Of a stretch of 64,000 bases of DNA, positions 42,851 to 51,345 are shown piece by piece. Every line of letters begins with the position of its first letter. Position 1 is the first letter of the stretch. Source of the DNA: Bacillota bacterium (GTDB lineage Bacteria > Bacillota > Clostridia > Acetivibrionales > DTU013); the NCBI GenBank assembly GCA_023411575.1, contig JAEYOP010000020.1, forward strand, positions 186,001-250,000, given 5' to 3'. The position numbers and the translations under genes are program-made. The notes under the pieces were generated by a model. It made no database searches and was not told the origin of the DNA. It was given only the letters and a program-made list of their open reading frames with translations.

Positions 42851-43372
42851 ATGAACCCGTTGTCAACCTTGTTCGCGTCCATCGTCGCGATTATCATTTT
42901 CACATTGGTGCCGGTATACCGCACGTACTGGATCATTGACCAGCAGGTATACAAGTACGTGAACCTGCAGACGCAGGAATTTGCCAACGATATACGGCAC
43001 AAAGGCTATATTGACAACGAGCGGTTTGAAGCTTTTATAAAAGCATTATCGAATACGGAAAATGTGTACGATATAAATATTGTACATATTGAAAAAATAT
43101 ACCACCCGTTACAAGCAACGGATCCCGGATATACTCCGGACCATACCTTTACGGTGATTGAAGAAGCGCATCCGTTGAATGCTATTATGGAAGGAATCAA
43201 CAGCAGCCCGGCACACCAGTACCGTATGCATCAGGGGGATACTATAAGCGTCGAGGTGGTCAACAAGTCCAAAACGGGGACAATGGTGTTCATTCAAGCC
43301 CTTGGCGGGAAAGCGGAAAACTCCCTTCTTTCTTCCAGGGCCGGAGGAATGGTGACCAATGAAGATTACTGA
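42851..43372 (+). CDS. membrane-anchored pseudopilin-like protein
   Basis: 173 residues. N-terminal hydrophobic helix (about 4-27, TLFASIVAIIIFTLVPVYRT) and a mostly beta extracytoplasmic domain (VYDINIVHIEKIYHP, DTISVEVVNKSKTGTMV). The topology is like a minor pilin or TadE/F-like protein. No known family motif. 9 bases after the pilin-like gene; its end overlaps the next gene by 14 bases. Confidence 0.6.
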   Translation: MNPLSTLFASIVAIIIFTLVPVYRTYWIIDQQVYKYVNLQTQEFANDIRHKGYIDNERFEAFIKALSNTENVYDINIVHIEKIYHPLQATDPGYTPDHTFTVIEEAHPLNAIMEGINSSPAHQYRMHQGDTISVEVVNKSKTGTMVFIQALGGKAENSLLSSRAGGMVTNEDY

Positions 43373-44387
43373 TTTTGCGCTGATCTTCCTGCTGGCCTTC
43401 CTTCCGTTTTCCATTGCCGCCGACATCGAACAGCACCGGCAGATCGAGGCGCTGGCCTGGGAACAGGTCTACGACGAAATCCTGTACAATGCAAGCGAGG
43501 ATGCCACCATTGAGCTGGTGCGGAATTTTGGTTTGAATTCCGGGACGAATCGGGGCACCGGCTACAGCGACCGATATTTCGAAGGAGCACACAGAAGCCC
43601 GAAGGATATTGAGCTAAACCTTCCCGCAGCAATGGAAAGGTTTTTGGAGACGGTATATGTCAACTTCGGCGTAGAAGACGACAAAGTTGGGCAGGACTCC
43701 CTGAAAGCCTATTTGCCGGTACAAATGGTGGTAGGCTATGACGGATTGCATATACATACGTGGCAAAATATTTACAATGGAGATGCGGCCCGGTATGAAA
43801 CCCGTGAAGTCTGGATGCCTAAAATACCGTATTCCTATTATGATGCCGGCGGCAACCGGACGGTAAATTTTACACTGGACGACTTTGCATATGTGTTTGA
43901 CCATTCGACCGCCAATTGGGCTTGGGACAAGCGGGATAGACTGGCCGCCGTATATCCGGTAAATTTATTTACATCGGCAGTCAACTTCGATAATATACGG
44001 CGGCAAACCATTGTTCAGCTTATCCAATCCCAATTGGAATACTACACAAGCCGGGCGAATTATTTATCGCAGGTTTACGGACAAGGCTATATTTATAACA
44101 TCCCTATGGTCAGCGAGGATACCTGGAACAACACCATTGATGATGTTTGCTTTATATCGTTTTTACAGGGATTCACGATTCCGGGGACTGATAAGATTTA
44201 CAATACCTTTGGCTTTGGAGGTACGAGGGTAACGCTGACGGATAAATATGTCGGCAGTACGTATAACGGCGTAATGTACTACCATAAGGAGAGTTGCAGT
44301 CGGATATCTGCGGTAGAGCAAACATTCAATTCTAAAAAAGGAGCCGCTGCAGCCGGGTACAGGCAATGTCCGCTGTGCAAGCCTTAA
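43359..44387 (+). CDS. exported protein with C-terminal Cys/His motif
   Basis: 342 residues. N-terminal hydrophobic stretch (residues about 5-20, TDFALIFLLAFLPFSIAA) acting as a signal peptide or anchor. A large domain of unknown fold follows, rich in aromatic residues. At the C-terminus YYHKESCSR...YRQCPLCKP resembles the short HxxxC...CxxC metal-binding tail seen in Ada-like and nuclease-linked domains. Translational overlap with the pseudopilin-like gene. I do not recognise the family. Confidence 0.6.
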   Translation: MKITDFALIFLLAFLPFSIAADIEQHRQIEALAWEQVYDEILYNASEDATIELVRNFGLNSGTNRGTGYSDRYFEGAHRSPKDIELNLPAAMERFLETVYVNFGVEDDKVGQDSLKAYLPVQMVVGYDGLHIHTWQNIYNGDAARYETREVWMPKIPYSYYDAGGNRTVNFTLDDFAYVFDHSTANWAWDKRDRLAAVYPVNLFTSAVNFDNIRRQTIVQLIQSQLEYYTSRANYLSQVYGQGYIYNIPMVSEDTWNNTIDDVCFISFLQGFTIPGTDKIYNTFGFGGTRVTLTDKYVGSTYNGVMYYHKESCSRISAVEQTFNSKKGAAAAGYRQCPLCKP

Positions 44388-44421
44388 TTATATGAAATTT
44401 TTAGGAAATGAGGATATTACC

Positions 44422-45366
44422 ATGAAAACGAAAATAACTGCGATTCTTGTGGTGCTGGCGATCCTGCTGTCGGTCCCGATAGGCGCAGTTGCAGGACAGG
44501 CAATGGCATTCACTGATGTCAAGGGAACTGATTGGTTTAAACCATATGTTGATGTGATGTCGGGAAAAGGGATTTGTGTGGGATACGGAAACGGGCAATA
44601 CGGTCCGAAGGACAACCTTCAAGCGGACCAATTGATCAAATTCGTTGTGATTGCCCTGGGGTATGATCCACAGCCGGTGACCGGCAAGGATTGGGCTGCC
44701 CCGTATATTAGCAAAGCAAAGGAACTGGGCCTTATTAAAGATGGAGAATTCAACAACTATTCGAGGAAAATCACCAGGGGCGAGATCGCAAGAATTATAG
44801 CCAGAGGGATGAAAGAAACCTTCCCTGAAAACCTGGACGCATACCAGAGCCTGATTGCGGATTATAAGGATGTGATCGCCTCCTCTCCAGACAGGGAGTA
44901 CATCCTGAAGGTTTACTGCAAGGGGATCGTGAACGGATACACGGATGGCCGATTCGGTCCGAAGGATAACGCCACCAGGGGCGAGGCCTCGAAAATGATC
45001 GTTTGCCTGATTGATCCGTCGAAGAGGCAGGATGTTGATGTGTCAGGTTCTAAAGTAGTTGACGGGTACACGATACCGGAGGTGCATACAATTAACGTAG
45101 AGCCAAGCGAAAAGCTCCAGACCGTAGTGGTGGATTTAACGCTACAAATACATTTCAGATATTCTCTGGAAGACCAACTTAACGAAGCTGATAAAATACT
45201 CAGAAGTAAATTCAAGGATGATTTCGTAGATCAAATAATGAATTATGCAAGGCAAAAGAAGATTGTAAATTACGAATTAAAACCAAAATCATTTAGAACT
45301 ACAGACTATGAGATCAGAGTAGACGGTTATGGATGGTCAATCACCTTTATAGTGTATAGAAGATAA
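44422..45366 (+). CDS. S-layer-homology domain surface protein
   Basis: 314 residues from the ATG at 44422 (GAGG nine bases upstream); an earlier ATG at 44392 would put ten polar residues ahead of the signal peptide. Signal peptide to about residue 28 (AVAGQAMA). Three SLH motifs follow: FTDVKGTDWFKPYVDVM, APYISKAKELGLIKDGEF, and ILKVYCKGIVNGYTDGRFGP. A C-terminal domain of about 110 residues is of unknown function. SLH domains bind secondary cell-wall polymers, so this probably ties the Tad-like apparatus or its product to the wall. Confidence 0.85.
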   Translation: MKTKITAILVVLAILLSVPIGAVAGQAMAFTDVKGTDWFKPYVDVMSGKGICVGYGNGQYGPKDNLQADQLIKFVVIALGYDPQPVTGKDWAAPYISKAKELGLIKDGEFNNYSRKITRGEIARIIARGMKETFPENLDAYQSLIADYKDVIASSPDREYILKVYCKGIVNGYTDGRFGPKDNATRGEASKMIVCLIDPSKRQDVDVSGSKVVDGYTIPEVHTINVEPSEKLQTVVVDLTLQIHFRYSLEDQLNEADKILRSKFKDDFVDQIMNYARQKKIVNYELKPKSFRTTDYEIRVDGYGWSITFIVYRR

Positions 45367-45381
45367 CCGAAGGATAATATA

Positions 45382-47766
45382 ATGAAAAATTTTTTTGCGA
45401 TATTGTTTTTGCTTGCAGTTTTTGCATTGTCTCCTACCGCTGTTAATGCTGCATTAGAAAAACCTAGTACCCCTGCTGATGCTATCCATGATGCTAATTT
45501 TTCCCTTGGTTATAATTATTTCGGCACTAAAAACTATTATCATGGGATAGCTTTAAATAATAATTTAGCAGTGAATGATTGGGGTACCTGGAATGATCGG
45601 ATTTCAGGCAAAATTTATCATAGCGACGCTGCCGTAGATTTAGGGTATGCCCTCGTATATGGAAGTGCTTCATCCTTTAGTAACGGCGTTCCTGATATAT
45701 TGGGTGAAACCATGGGCGCGGATACCTTCTGGAATGTTTATGCGCCGATGGATGCATGGGACGCGGGCAAGAAATTTGAACAAAGAGAATGGATTCCTAC
45801 TCCTTGGAAGGATGATAGAACCTCAGGTGATTGTAGAGATAAATCTTTCGATTTCGGTGAGGTAGATAACGAGTACAATGATAATATCGAAAATGGCATA
45901 TTTGCATTTTATCATGATGTTTTAGGCCCTAATTGGAGAACGCCCCCGGATCCTACTAAAACCTGGGCACAATATGTCCATATCATGCAGCCTCCTACAG
46001 CTAACGGGTTTGGAGTTGGCCGTATGTGGCATATTGCAGCGGGTAAGCGTTGGTATTTAATTGTCCCGATTGCTCCGGATAATTACGACGAAGAGGAGCA
46101 GCCGGAGCCTGTTGCGGTACCGGAACCACCTGCGGCCGTGATACCTACCGGGACGATCAAATTTGTGCCCGACAGCTGCACATGGAGAAATACGGACCTT
46201 CAGGTCCGGGTATACGTCGATGGCAACACTACAGCAACGGTAAATGGTTCTGATAGCAGAGATTATTCATGGTCCTATTTAAGTTGCTCATTATCTGAAC
46301 ACTCCCACCATTCGGGCTGTTATGATGCTCTCGGCAAACTTATATGCACGGTTACAGAGCATTCTCATGGCTATTCCTGTTATTCTACGAGGAACTCCTC
46401 TACGGGTTGGAACTATAGCCAGAATTGGAACACCGGCACTCTAAATGTTTCCGGATCGACCCTGCTGGCCGCAACCACAAATATAGCAAATAACGCCTAT
46501 GTGACGGTGAACCGGACGGGAATGGACAAACTTTCCGCAAAACTGAATGGCTGGAATGCCGGTGCGAAAACATGGGCATCCGGATCCCCGCCGCAAGGCT
46601 CCTGGGATACTGATACTCCGGCAAATACTTCCGCACCATCGGAAGATTATTCGTCGGCCTCCGGAACTTATCGCATAGACAAGGTAAACCCTGCAATTAC
46701 GTTCAACTGGGCCAACCAGGACGATTTTAAACTGGGTCGGCACTGGTATATCTATGAAGCCGGCAATAAAATCAATCTGACGTTGGAGGATAATCTCTCC
46801 GGAATCGTCGAAAGCAGGTATTTATGGTCGCAAAACGCAGCCTTCCCGGCCGAGGTATCAACCATGACGAACCTTGGCAAAACGACAACGGAGGGAGCAA
46901 CGGCTACCGTAAATACTTCTATTATGGTTCATTCGTCACAGAACAGGATTGGCAGTTGGTATCTTCACATGTATGCTAGGGATCGGGCAGGAAATGAGTA
47001 TACCACGACGCAACCGATTTATATTGAGTGCAGTCTGCAGAATTTCCGGATTACTGATATTACGGACCCGCAATGGGAAAAAGTATTCTGGAATCCGTCC
47101 TACGCATCGGGCGTCTCTACAGGAGCATATTACCCCGTAAGCCAAATGCCGGTTGATAAGCATCCGACAAAAAACATTCTAACGAAGATCGGTTACGCCT
47201 TCTATTTCAGTATGACAAGCAGAGGTCTGAATGACAATGCCGACACCGTGACAATCCACCCTCGGTTTTTCTGGATGAAGGACCTCTCTGCGGCCAGCAT
47301 CGCAGCGGCATATGAAGTGGACCTTTATTACGACCTTGACAGGGAGTACCTGATCCAGTATGGCAGTAGCCGGGATCACTTTACCATGACATATGAGCAT
47401 TTTGACATTGGAGGCCTTTCAAACCTCATATTGAACAACGAAGTCCGTACAATAACAGACGCCAAAAACTCAACCTGGAAGGGCCGGTTTGCTTTGATGC
47501 CGACAACGAAAGCGGTCCGAAAGGGCGTGCCAATCGTCGTGAACGGCAAAGCAAATGAATCCGTGCTCTTGACAAAAGGGCTCATCATGGTTAATTTTAC
47601 AATAGAAGGGTATAAAAACGGAGTAAAGGTTTTTGACTACAATCCGGACCAGTGGGCGGCCGAAGGCGGTCCTAAAGATGCGGCGCTGTTCTATACGGGA
47701 GACACGATGATCTTCGATTTGAGTTATTCCTCCCTGGACGATTATGGCGCAGGTACCGACAGGTGA
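45382..47766 (+). CDS. large secreted protein with EHxH cysteine/histidine motifs
   Basis: 794 residues. Signal peptide (residues 1-23, ending AVNA). An N-terminal domain of about 220 residues has no motif I know. A proline/glutamate linker (EEEQPEPVAVPEPP) is next. Then a pair of CxxxEHxH...CY units (CSLSEHSHHSGCY and CTVTEHSHGYSCY), a motif common in Firmicute surface proteins and a likely metal site. Immunoglobulin-like beta domains (AITFNWANQDDFKLG onward) fill the rest. No LPXTG sorting signal or C-terminal membrane segment. Last gene of the operon; the probable exported cargo or tip protein. Confidence 0.7.
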   Translation: MKNFFAILFLLAVFALSPTAVNAALEKPSTPADAIHDANFSLGYNYFGTKNYYHGIALNNNLAVNDWGTWNDRISGKIYHSDAAVDLGYALVYGSASSFSNGVPDILGETMGADTFWNVYAPMDAWDAGKKFEQREWIPTPWKDDRTSGDCRDKSFDFGEVDNEYNDNIENGIFAFYHDVLGPNWRTPPDPTKTWAQYVHIMQPPTANGFGVGRMWHIAAGKRWYLIVPIAPDNYDEEEQPEPVAVPEPPAAVIPTGTIKFVPDSCTWRNTDLQVRVYVDGNTTATVNGSDSRDYSWSYLSCSLSEHSHHSGCYDALGKLICTVTEHSHGYSCYSTRNSSTGWNYSQNWNTGTLNVSGSTLLAATTNIANNAYVTVNRTGMDKLSAKLNGWNAGAKTWASGSPPQGSWDTDTPANTSAPSEDYSSASGTYRIDKVNPAITFNWANQDDFKLGRHWYIYEAGNKINLTLEDNLSGIVESRYLWSQNAAFPAEVSTMTNLGKTTTEGATATVNTSIMVHSSQNRIGSWYLHMYARDRAGNEYTTTQPIYIECSLQNFRITDITDPQWEKVFWNPSYASGVSTGAYYPVSQMPVDKHPTKNILTKIGYAFYFSMTSRGLNDNADTVTIHPRFFWMKDLSAASIAAAYEVDLYYDLDREYLIQYGSSRDHFTMTYEHFDIGGLSNLILNNEVRTITDAKNSTWKGRFALMPTTKAVRKGVPIVVNGKANESVLLTKGLIMVNFTIEGYKNGVKVFDYNPDQWAAEGGPKDAALFYTGDTMIFDLSYSSLDDYGAGTDR

Positions 47767-47868
47767 TCATTGAGAGCCGATAAACAGGGAAATATATCGG
47801 ACAGAAACGGGATACCGTTTTTATATACCTGCAAAACAGAATGAATTTATTATAATGGAGGGTTCAAT

Positions 47869-48105
47869 ATGGCGGATTTAAAGTACGAAATCAGGAAGAA
47901 CCTCGGCGTGATCGGAGAAGGGACAAGGGGCTGGAAAAAGGAAGTCAACCTGGTCAGCTGGAATGACCGCAAGCCCAAGCTGGACATCCGGGATTGGGAT
48001 GAAATGCATGAAAAAATGGGCAAGGGCGTAACCCTTAATAAAAATGAAGTTATTGAACTCAAAAAGCTGCTTGACTCCATTGACTTCGACGACATGGAAG
48101 ACTGA
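47869..48105 (+). CDS. YdbC-like PC4 single-strand DNA-binding protein
   Basis: 78 residues. Matches the Firmicute YdbC family (PC4/transcriptional coactivator p15 fold): LKYEIRKNLGVIGEG, then GWKKEVNLVSWNDRKPKLDIRDWD and a C-terminal helix. Binds single-stranded nucleic acid in the family. It has its own AATGGAGGG site and is about 100 bases after the operon end, with a short hairpin (AAACGG/CCGTTT, 47805-47820) between, so it may or may not be co-transcribed. Confidence 0.82.
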   Translation: MADLKYEIRKNLGVIGEGTRGWKKEVNLVSWNDRKPKLDIRDWDEMHEKMGKGVTLNKNEVIELKKLLDSIDFDDMED

Positions 48106-48410
48106 TACTTGTAAAAATCTTTAACGATATGCTGCGGAAAAAGCGAATGGACGGTTTTAGCGGACAAGGATTTAGGATTTAAACGCATAGGGAAGTGTCC
48201 TATAAACCGTCTTATTGCTTTTGCTCCATTTTTTACAAATTGTTTATATATCGTTCTATACAATCCTTATTTTCACATATCCAGATATGTTTTTATAGCC
48301 CGCCGGATATCATCCTTGATTCTTCGGATGTAATTTGCCCGCATACTTCCCCGAGGCGTTCTTCTGATAAGCAATAAACAGCCGAAAAATGCAGGCAAAA
48401 GGAACCATCG

Positions 48411-48464
48411 TGACAAATGTAAACTTTTGGGGTATAATTTGCTTTAGAACGTGAAACGGTTTCA
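48411..48464 (+). promoter_or_regulatory. promoter and palindromic operator of the AraC-type gene
   Basis: TGACAA (48411-48416) and TATAAT (48433-48438) are 16 bases apart and make a good sigma-A promoter. TGAAACGGTTTCA (48452-48464) is a perfect 6+1+6 inverted repeat, placed just after the -10, like a LacI-type operator. The 300 bp from 48106 to here hold no gene. Confidence 0.55.
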
Positions 48465-48488
48465 TTTCATGCGCGATGGGGTGATTTG

Positions 48489-49373
48489 ATGGAAAAGCTT
48501 TTGCCGAAAGCCTGGGAAGGATTGCTGAACTCTTCGACTTTTCTGCCGGTCATCGTCAAGACGATTGAACGGATCCAGGACATCACCTGGTCCATGGAGC
48601 CCAACCGCCATGAAAATTATGAAATGGTCTATATGAAGAAGGGCTTTGCGGTGTTTGAAATAGCCGGCCAGCCCGTGCCGCTGGGACCGAATGACATCGT
48701 TATCATCAAGCCCCTGCAATACCACAAGTTCATTGTCAAATCGGAAAACGGCTGTGAATTCATCGTGCTCAACTTCAAATTCGAGAATAAAATCAGCGGA
48801 GAATTTTCCGAAATCCCGCTGGAGGACTTTCTTAACTTCGTCAGCAGCAAGGAAACCGGCGCTTATATTACCCTGAAGGTCAGCCAGAAAAATGAAATCA
48901 TCGTGCTGCTCAACCGGATTCTCAAGGAGCGGGAGAGCACGGAGCCCGGAAGCGAATTCCTCAATTACCTGCTGGTGCTTGAGCTTTTCGTTCTATTGTC
49001 CCGCGCGCTGAAAATGGAGTGGGAAAACAGCATTAAAACCAAGAGCCCCAAGCTTCGGGAGCTCATCAACATTTCCATTAACTTCATCCATAACAACTTT
49101 GAACGGGACATCTCCCTCAGCGACATCTCCAAATTCGTGTTCCTGAGCCCCAGCTACTTTACAAGGGCCTTCAAGGAAGAAACGGGCATGAGCCCGATCA
49201 ATTACCTTCTCAAGGTACGCATCGACAGGGCAAAGGAGCTTCTTGCCGATACCGGCCTAAAGATCAGCGATATTGCGCTCAGTGTAGGCTTCTCCAATCA
49301 GCAGCGGTTCAATGAGATGTTCAAGAAATATGTGCATCAGACGCCGTTGCAGTACCGCAAAAAAACGGTCTGA
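48489..49373 (+). CDS. AraC family transcriptional regulator
   Basis: 294 residues. N-terminal cupin-like sensor domain (HENYEMVYMKKGFAVFEI, then GPNDIVIIKPLQYH) and a C-terminal double helix-turn-helix (ISLSDISKFVFLSPSYFTRAFKEETGMSPINYL, shown here in part: SPSYFTRAFKEETGMSP; then ISDIALSVGFSNQQRFNEMF). Cytoplasmic DNA-binding regulator that probably senses a sugar or similar ligand. A palindrome overlaps its own promoter. The neighbours downstream are leuCDB; no direct link is shown. Confidence 0.9.
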   Translation: MEKLLPKAWEGLLNSSTFLPVIVKTIERIQDITWSMEPNRHENYEMVYMKKGFAVFEIAGQPVPLGPNDIVIIKPLQYHKFIVKSENGCEFIVLNFKFENKISGEFSEIPLEDFLNFVSSKETGAYITLKVSQKNEIIVLLNRILKERESTEPGSEFLNYLLVLELFVLLSRALKMEWENSIKTKSPKLRELINISINFIHNNFERDISLSDISKFVFLSPSYFTRAFKEETGMSPINYLLKVRIDRAKELLADTGLKISDIALSVGFSNQQRFNEMFKKYVHQTPLQYRKKTV

Positions 49374-49505
49374 CGTCCGGAGAAAACCGTATAATTTTCC
49401 GCAGTACAACAAAAAACATTCATATTACTGCCGCAGAACGGCAAGTAACAGGAAGAATCCCGGTCTGCCTGCCGGTATAATGCTTTATAACAGGGAGGTA
49501 TTCAT

Positions 49506-50789
49506 ATGACGGAGCATACTTTGGAAAGCAAGGGCATGACCATGACACAAAAAATCCTTGCGGCCCACGCGGGGCTTGAAAGGGTGGAGGCGGGCCAGCT
49601 TATAAAGGCCAGACTGGACATGGTGCTTGGAAACGATATCACGACTCCCGTGGCGGTGAAGGAATTTCGCAAGATCGGCGTGGACCGTGTTTTTGATAAA
49701 AATAAAATTTCCATCGTACCGGACCATTTTACTCCGAACAAGGACATCAAATCCGCGGAACAGGTCAAATTCATCAAGGAATTTGCCAGGGAGATGGGGA
49801 TCGTCAATTATTTCGAAATAGGACAGATGGGCGTCGAACATGCCCTGCTGCCGGAAAAGGGACTGGTGGTGCCCGGCGACGTAGTGATCGGCGCAGACTC
49901 GCATACCTGTACCTATGGCGCTCTTGGCGCATTTTCCACCGGAATCGGAAGCACGGACATGGCGGCGGGAATGGCAACGGGAGAAGCCTGGTTCAAGGTG
50001 CCGGAGGCGATCCGGTTCGAATTGAGGGGCAAGCCCGGCAAATGGGTCGGCGGGAAGGACGTCATCCTTCATATTATCGGGATGATCGGCGTTGACGGCG
50101 CATTATATAAATCCATGGAATTTACGGGCGACGGCCTGCAGAACCTTTCCATGGACGACCGGTTCTCCATGGCGAATATGGCGATCGAAGCCGGCGGAAA
50201 GAATGGCATTTTCGAGGTGGACGACAAGACGATAGAGTATGTCAGGGAGCATTCTACCAGATCGTATGAGGTATTTAAGGCGGATGCGGACGCGGTATAC
50301 TGCGAAGAATATGTGATTCAGCTTGAGGATGTCAAGCCTACGGTGGCATTCCCACCCCTGCCCGATAAGGCAAGGACGATCGACAAGGTAGGGGATGTGA
50401 AAATCGATCAGGTGATCATCGGTTCCTGCACAAACGGCAGGATGGAGGATATGCGCATAGCCGCTCAGGTGCTGAAAGGGCGCAAGGTGCATCCGGATGT
50501 ACGCTGCATAATCATACCGGCAACCCAGAAAATCTGGCAACAGTCCATGCATGAGGGGCTCTTCGATATCTTCATCGAAGCAGGCGCTGCTGTCAGCACG
50601 CCGACCTGCGGGCCATGCCTCGGAGGGCATATGGGAATCCTGGCAAAGGGCGAAAGGGCGGTAGCCACCACGAACAGAAATTTCGTCGGAAGGATGGGAC
50701 ACCCGGAGAGCGAAGTATATCTGGCAAGTCCGGCAATCGCCGCAGCATCGGCTGTTGCGGGCAGGATCGCTTCGCCGGAAGAGCTTTAA
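49506..50789 (+). CDS. leuC: 3-isopropylmalate dehydratase large subunit
   Basis: Leucine biosynthesis: with LeuD isomerises 2-isopropylmalate to 3-isopropylmalate. 427 residues, the short HacA/LeuC-type length usual in Clostridia. Iron-sulfur cysteines in SCTNGR and TCGPCLGG are present, along with GADSHTCTYGALG. GGGAGG site. First gene of leuC-leuD-leuB. No T-box or leader peptide is evident in the 132-bp gap upstream. Confidence 0.95.
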   Translation: MTEHTLESKGMTMTQKILAAHAGLERVEAGQLIKARLDMVLGNDITTPVAVKEFRKIGVDRVFDKNKISIVPDHFTPNKDIKSAEQVKFIKEFAREMGIVNYFEIGQMGVEHALLPEKGLVVPGDVVIGADSHTCTYGALGAFSTGIGSTDMAAGMATGEAWFKVPEAIRFELRGKPGKWVGGKDVILHIIGMIGVDGALYKSMEFTGDGLQNLSMDDRFSMANMAIEAGGKNGIFEVDDKTIEYVREHSTRSYEVFKADADAVYCEEYVIQLEDVKPTVAFPPLPDKARTIDKVGDVKIDQVIIGSCTNGRMEDMRIAAQVLKGRKVHPDVRCIIIPATQKIWQQSMHEGLFDIFIEAGAAVSTPTCGPCLGGHMGILAKGERAVATTNRNFVGRMGHPESEVYLASPAIAAASAVAGRIASPEEL

Positions 50790-50825
50790 GCGGCCGGATA
50801 GTGTGCAATTATAGGAGGTAGTAGG

Positions 50826-51320
50826 ATGAAGGCACAGGGGAAAGTAATTAAATATGGAAACAATGTGGATACGGATGTGATCATACCGGCCAGGTATCTG
50901 AATACATCAGATCCCGCGGAGCTGGCGTCGCACTGCATGGAGGACCTGGACGCAGGCTTTGTGAAGAGGGTGCAGAAGGGGGACATCATGGTCGCCGGGA
51001 GGAATTTCGGCTGCGGCTCCTCCAGGGAACATGCACCGATTGCGATCAAGGCTTCCGGGATTTCCTGCATTATCGCGGAAACTTTTGCGAGGATATTCTA
51101 CCGCAATGCCATCAATACGGGACTGCCGATCATCGAGTGTCCTGAGGCGGCAGCGGATATAGCGGAAGGCGACAGGCTGGAGATCGATTTTGACACTGGG
51201 GCCATCACGAATTTGACAAAAGGCGTCAGCTATAAGGGGGTTCCCTTCCCGGAATTTATGCAGGAGCTTATTGCCGCGGACGGCCTGATCGGCTATTTGA
51301 GGAAGCAGGCAGGGAAGTAA
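50826..51320 (+). CDS. leuD: 3-isopropylmalate dehydratase small subunit
   Basis: 164 residues. Small partner of LeuC. Motifs NVDTDVIIPARYL and GRNFGCGSSREHAPIAIKA are intact. 36 bases after leuC, 25 before leuB; AGGAGG sites on both. Confidence 0.96.
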   Translation: MKAQGKVIKYGNNVDTDVIIPARYLNTSDPAELASHCMEDLDAGFVKRVQKGDIMVAGRNFGCGSSREHAPIAIKASGISCIIAETFARIFYRNAINTGLPIIECPEAAADIAEGDRLEIDFDTGAITNLTKGVSYKGVPFPEFMQELIAADGLIGYLRKQAGK

Positions 51321-51345
51321 GGAACAATGAAAGCAGGAGGTACTC

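Noticed and set aside
48106..48400. Possible small gene or RNA before the AraC regulator
   Set aside because: Only short frames without ribosome-binding sites and no stable RNA-like structure that I can see.
49374..49505. T-box leader for leuC
   Set aside because: The gap is short and lacks the T-box TGGNACCGCG core or a terminator/antiterminator pair.
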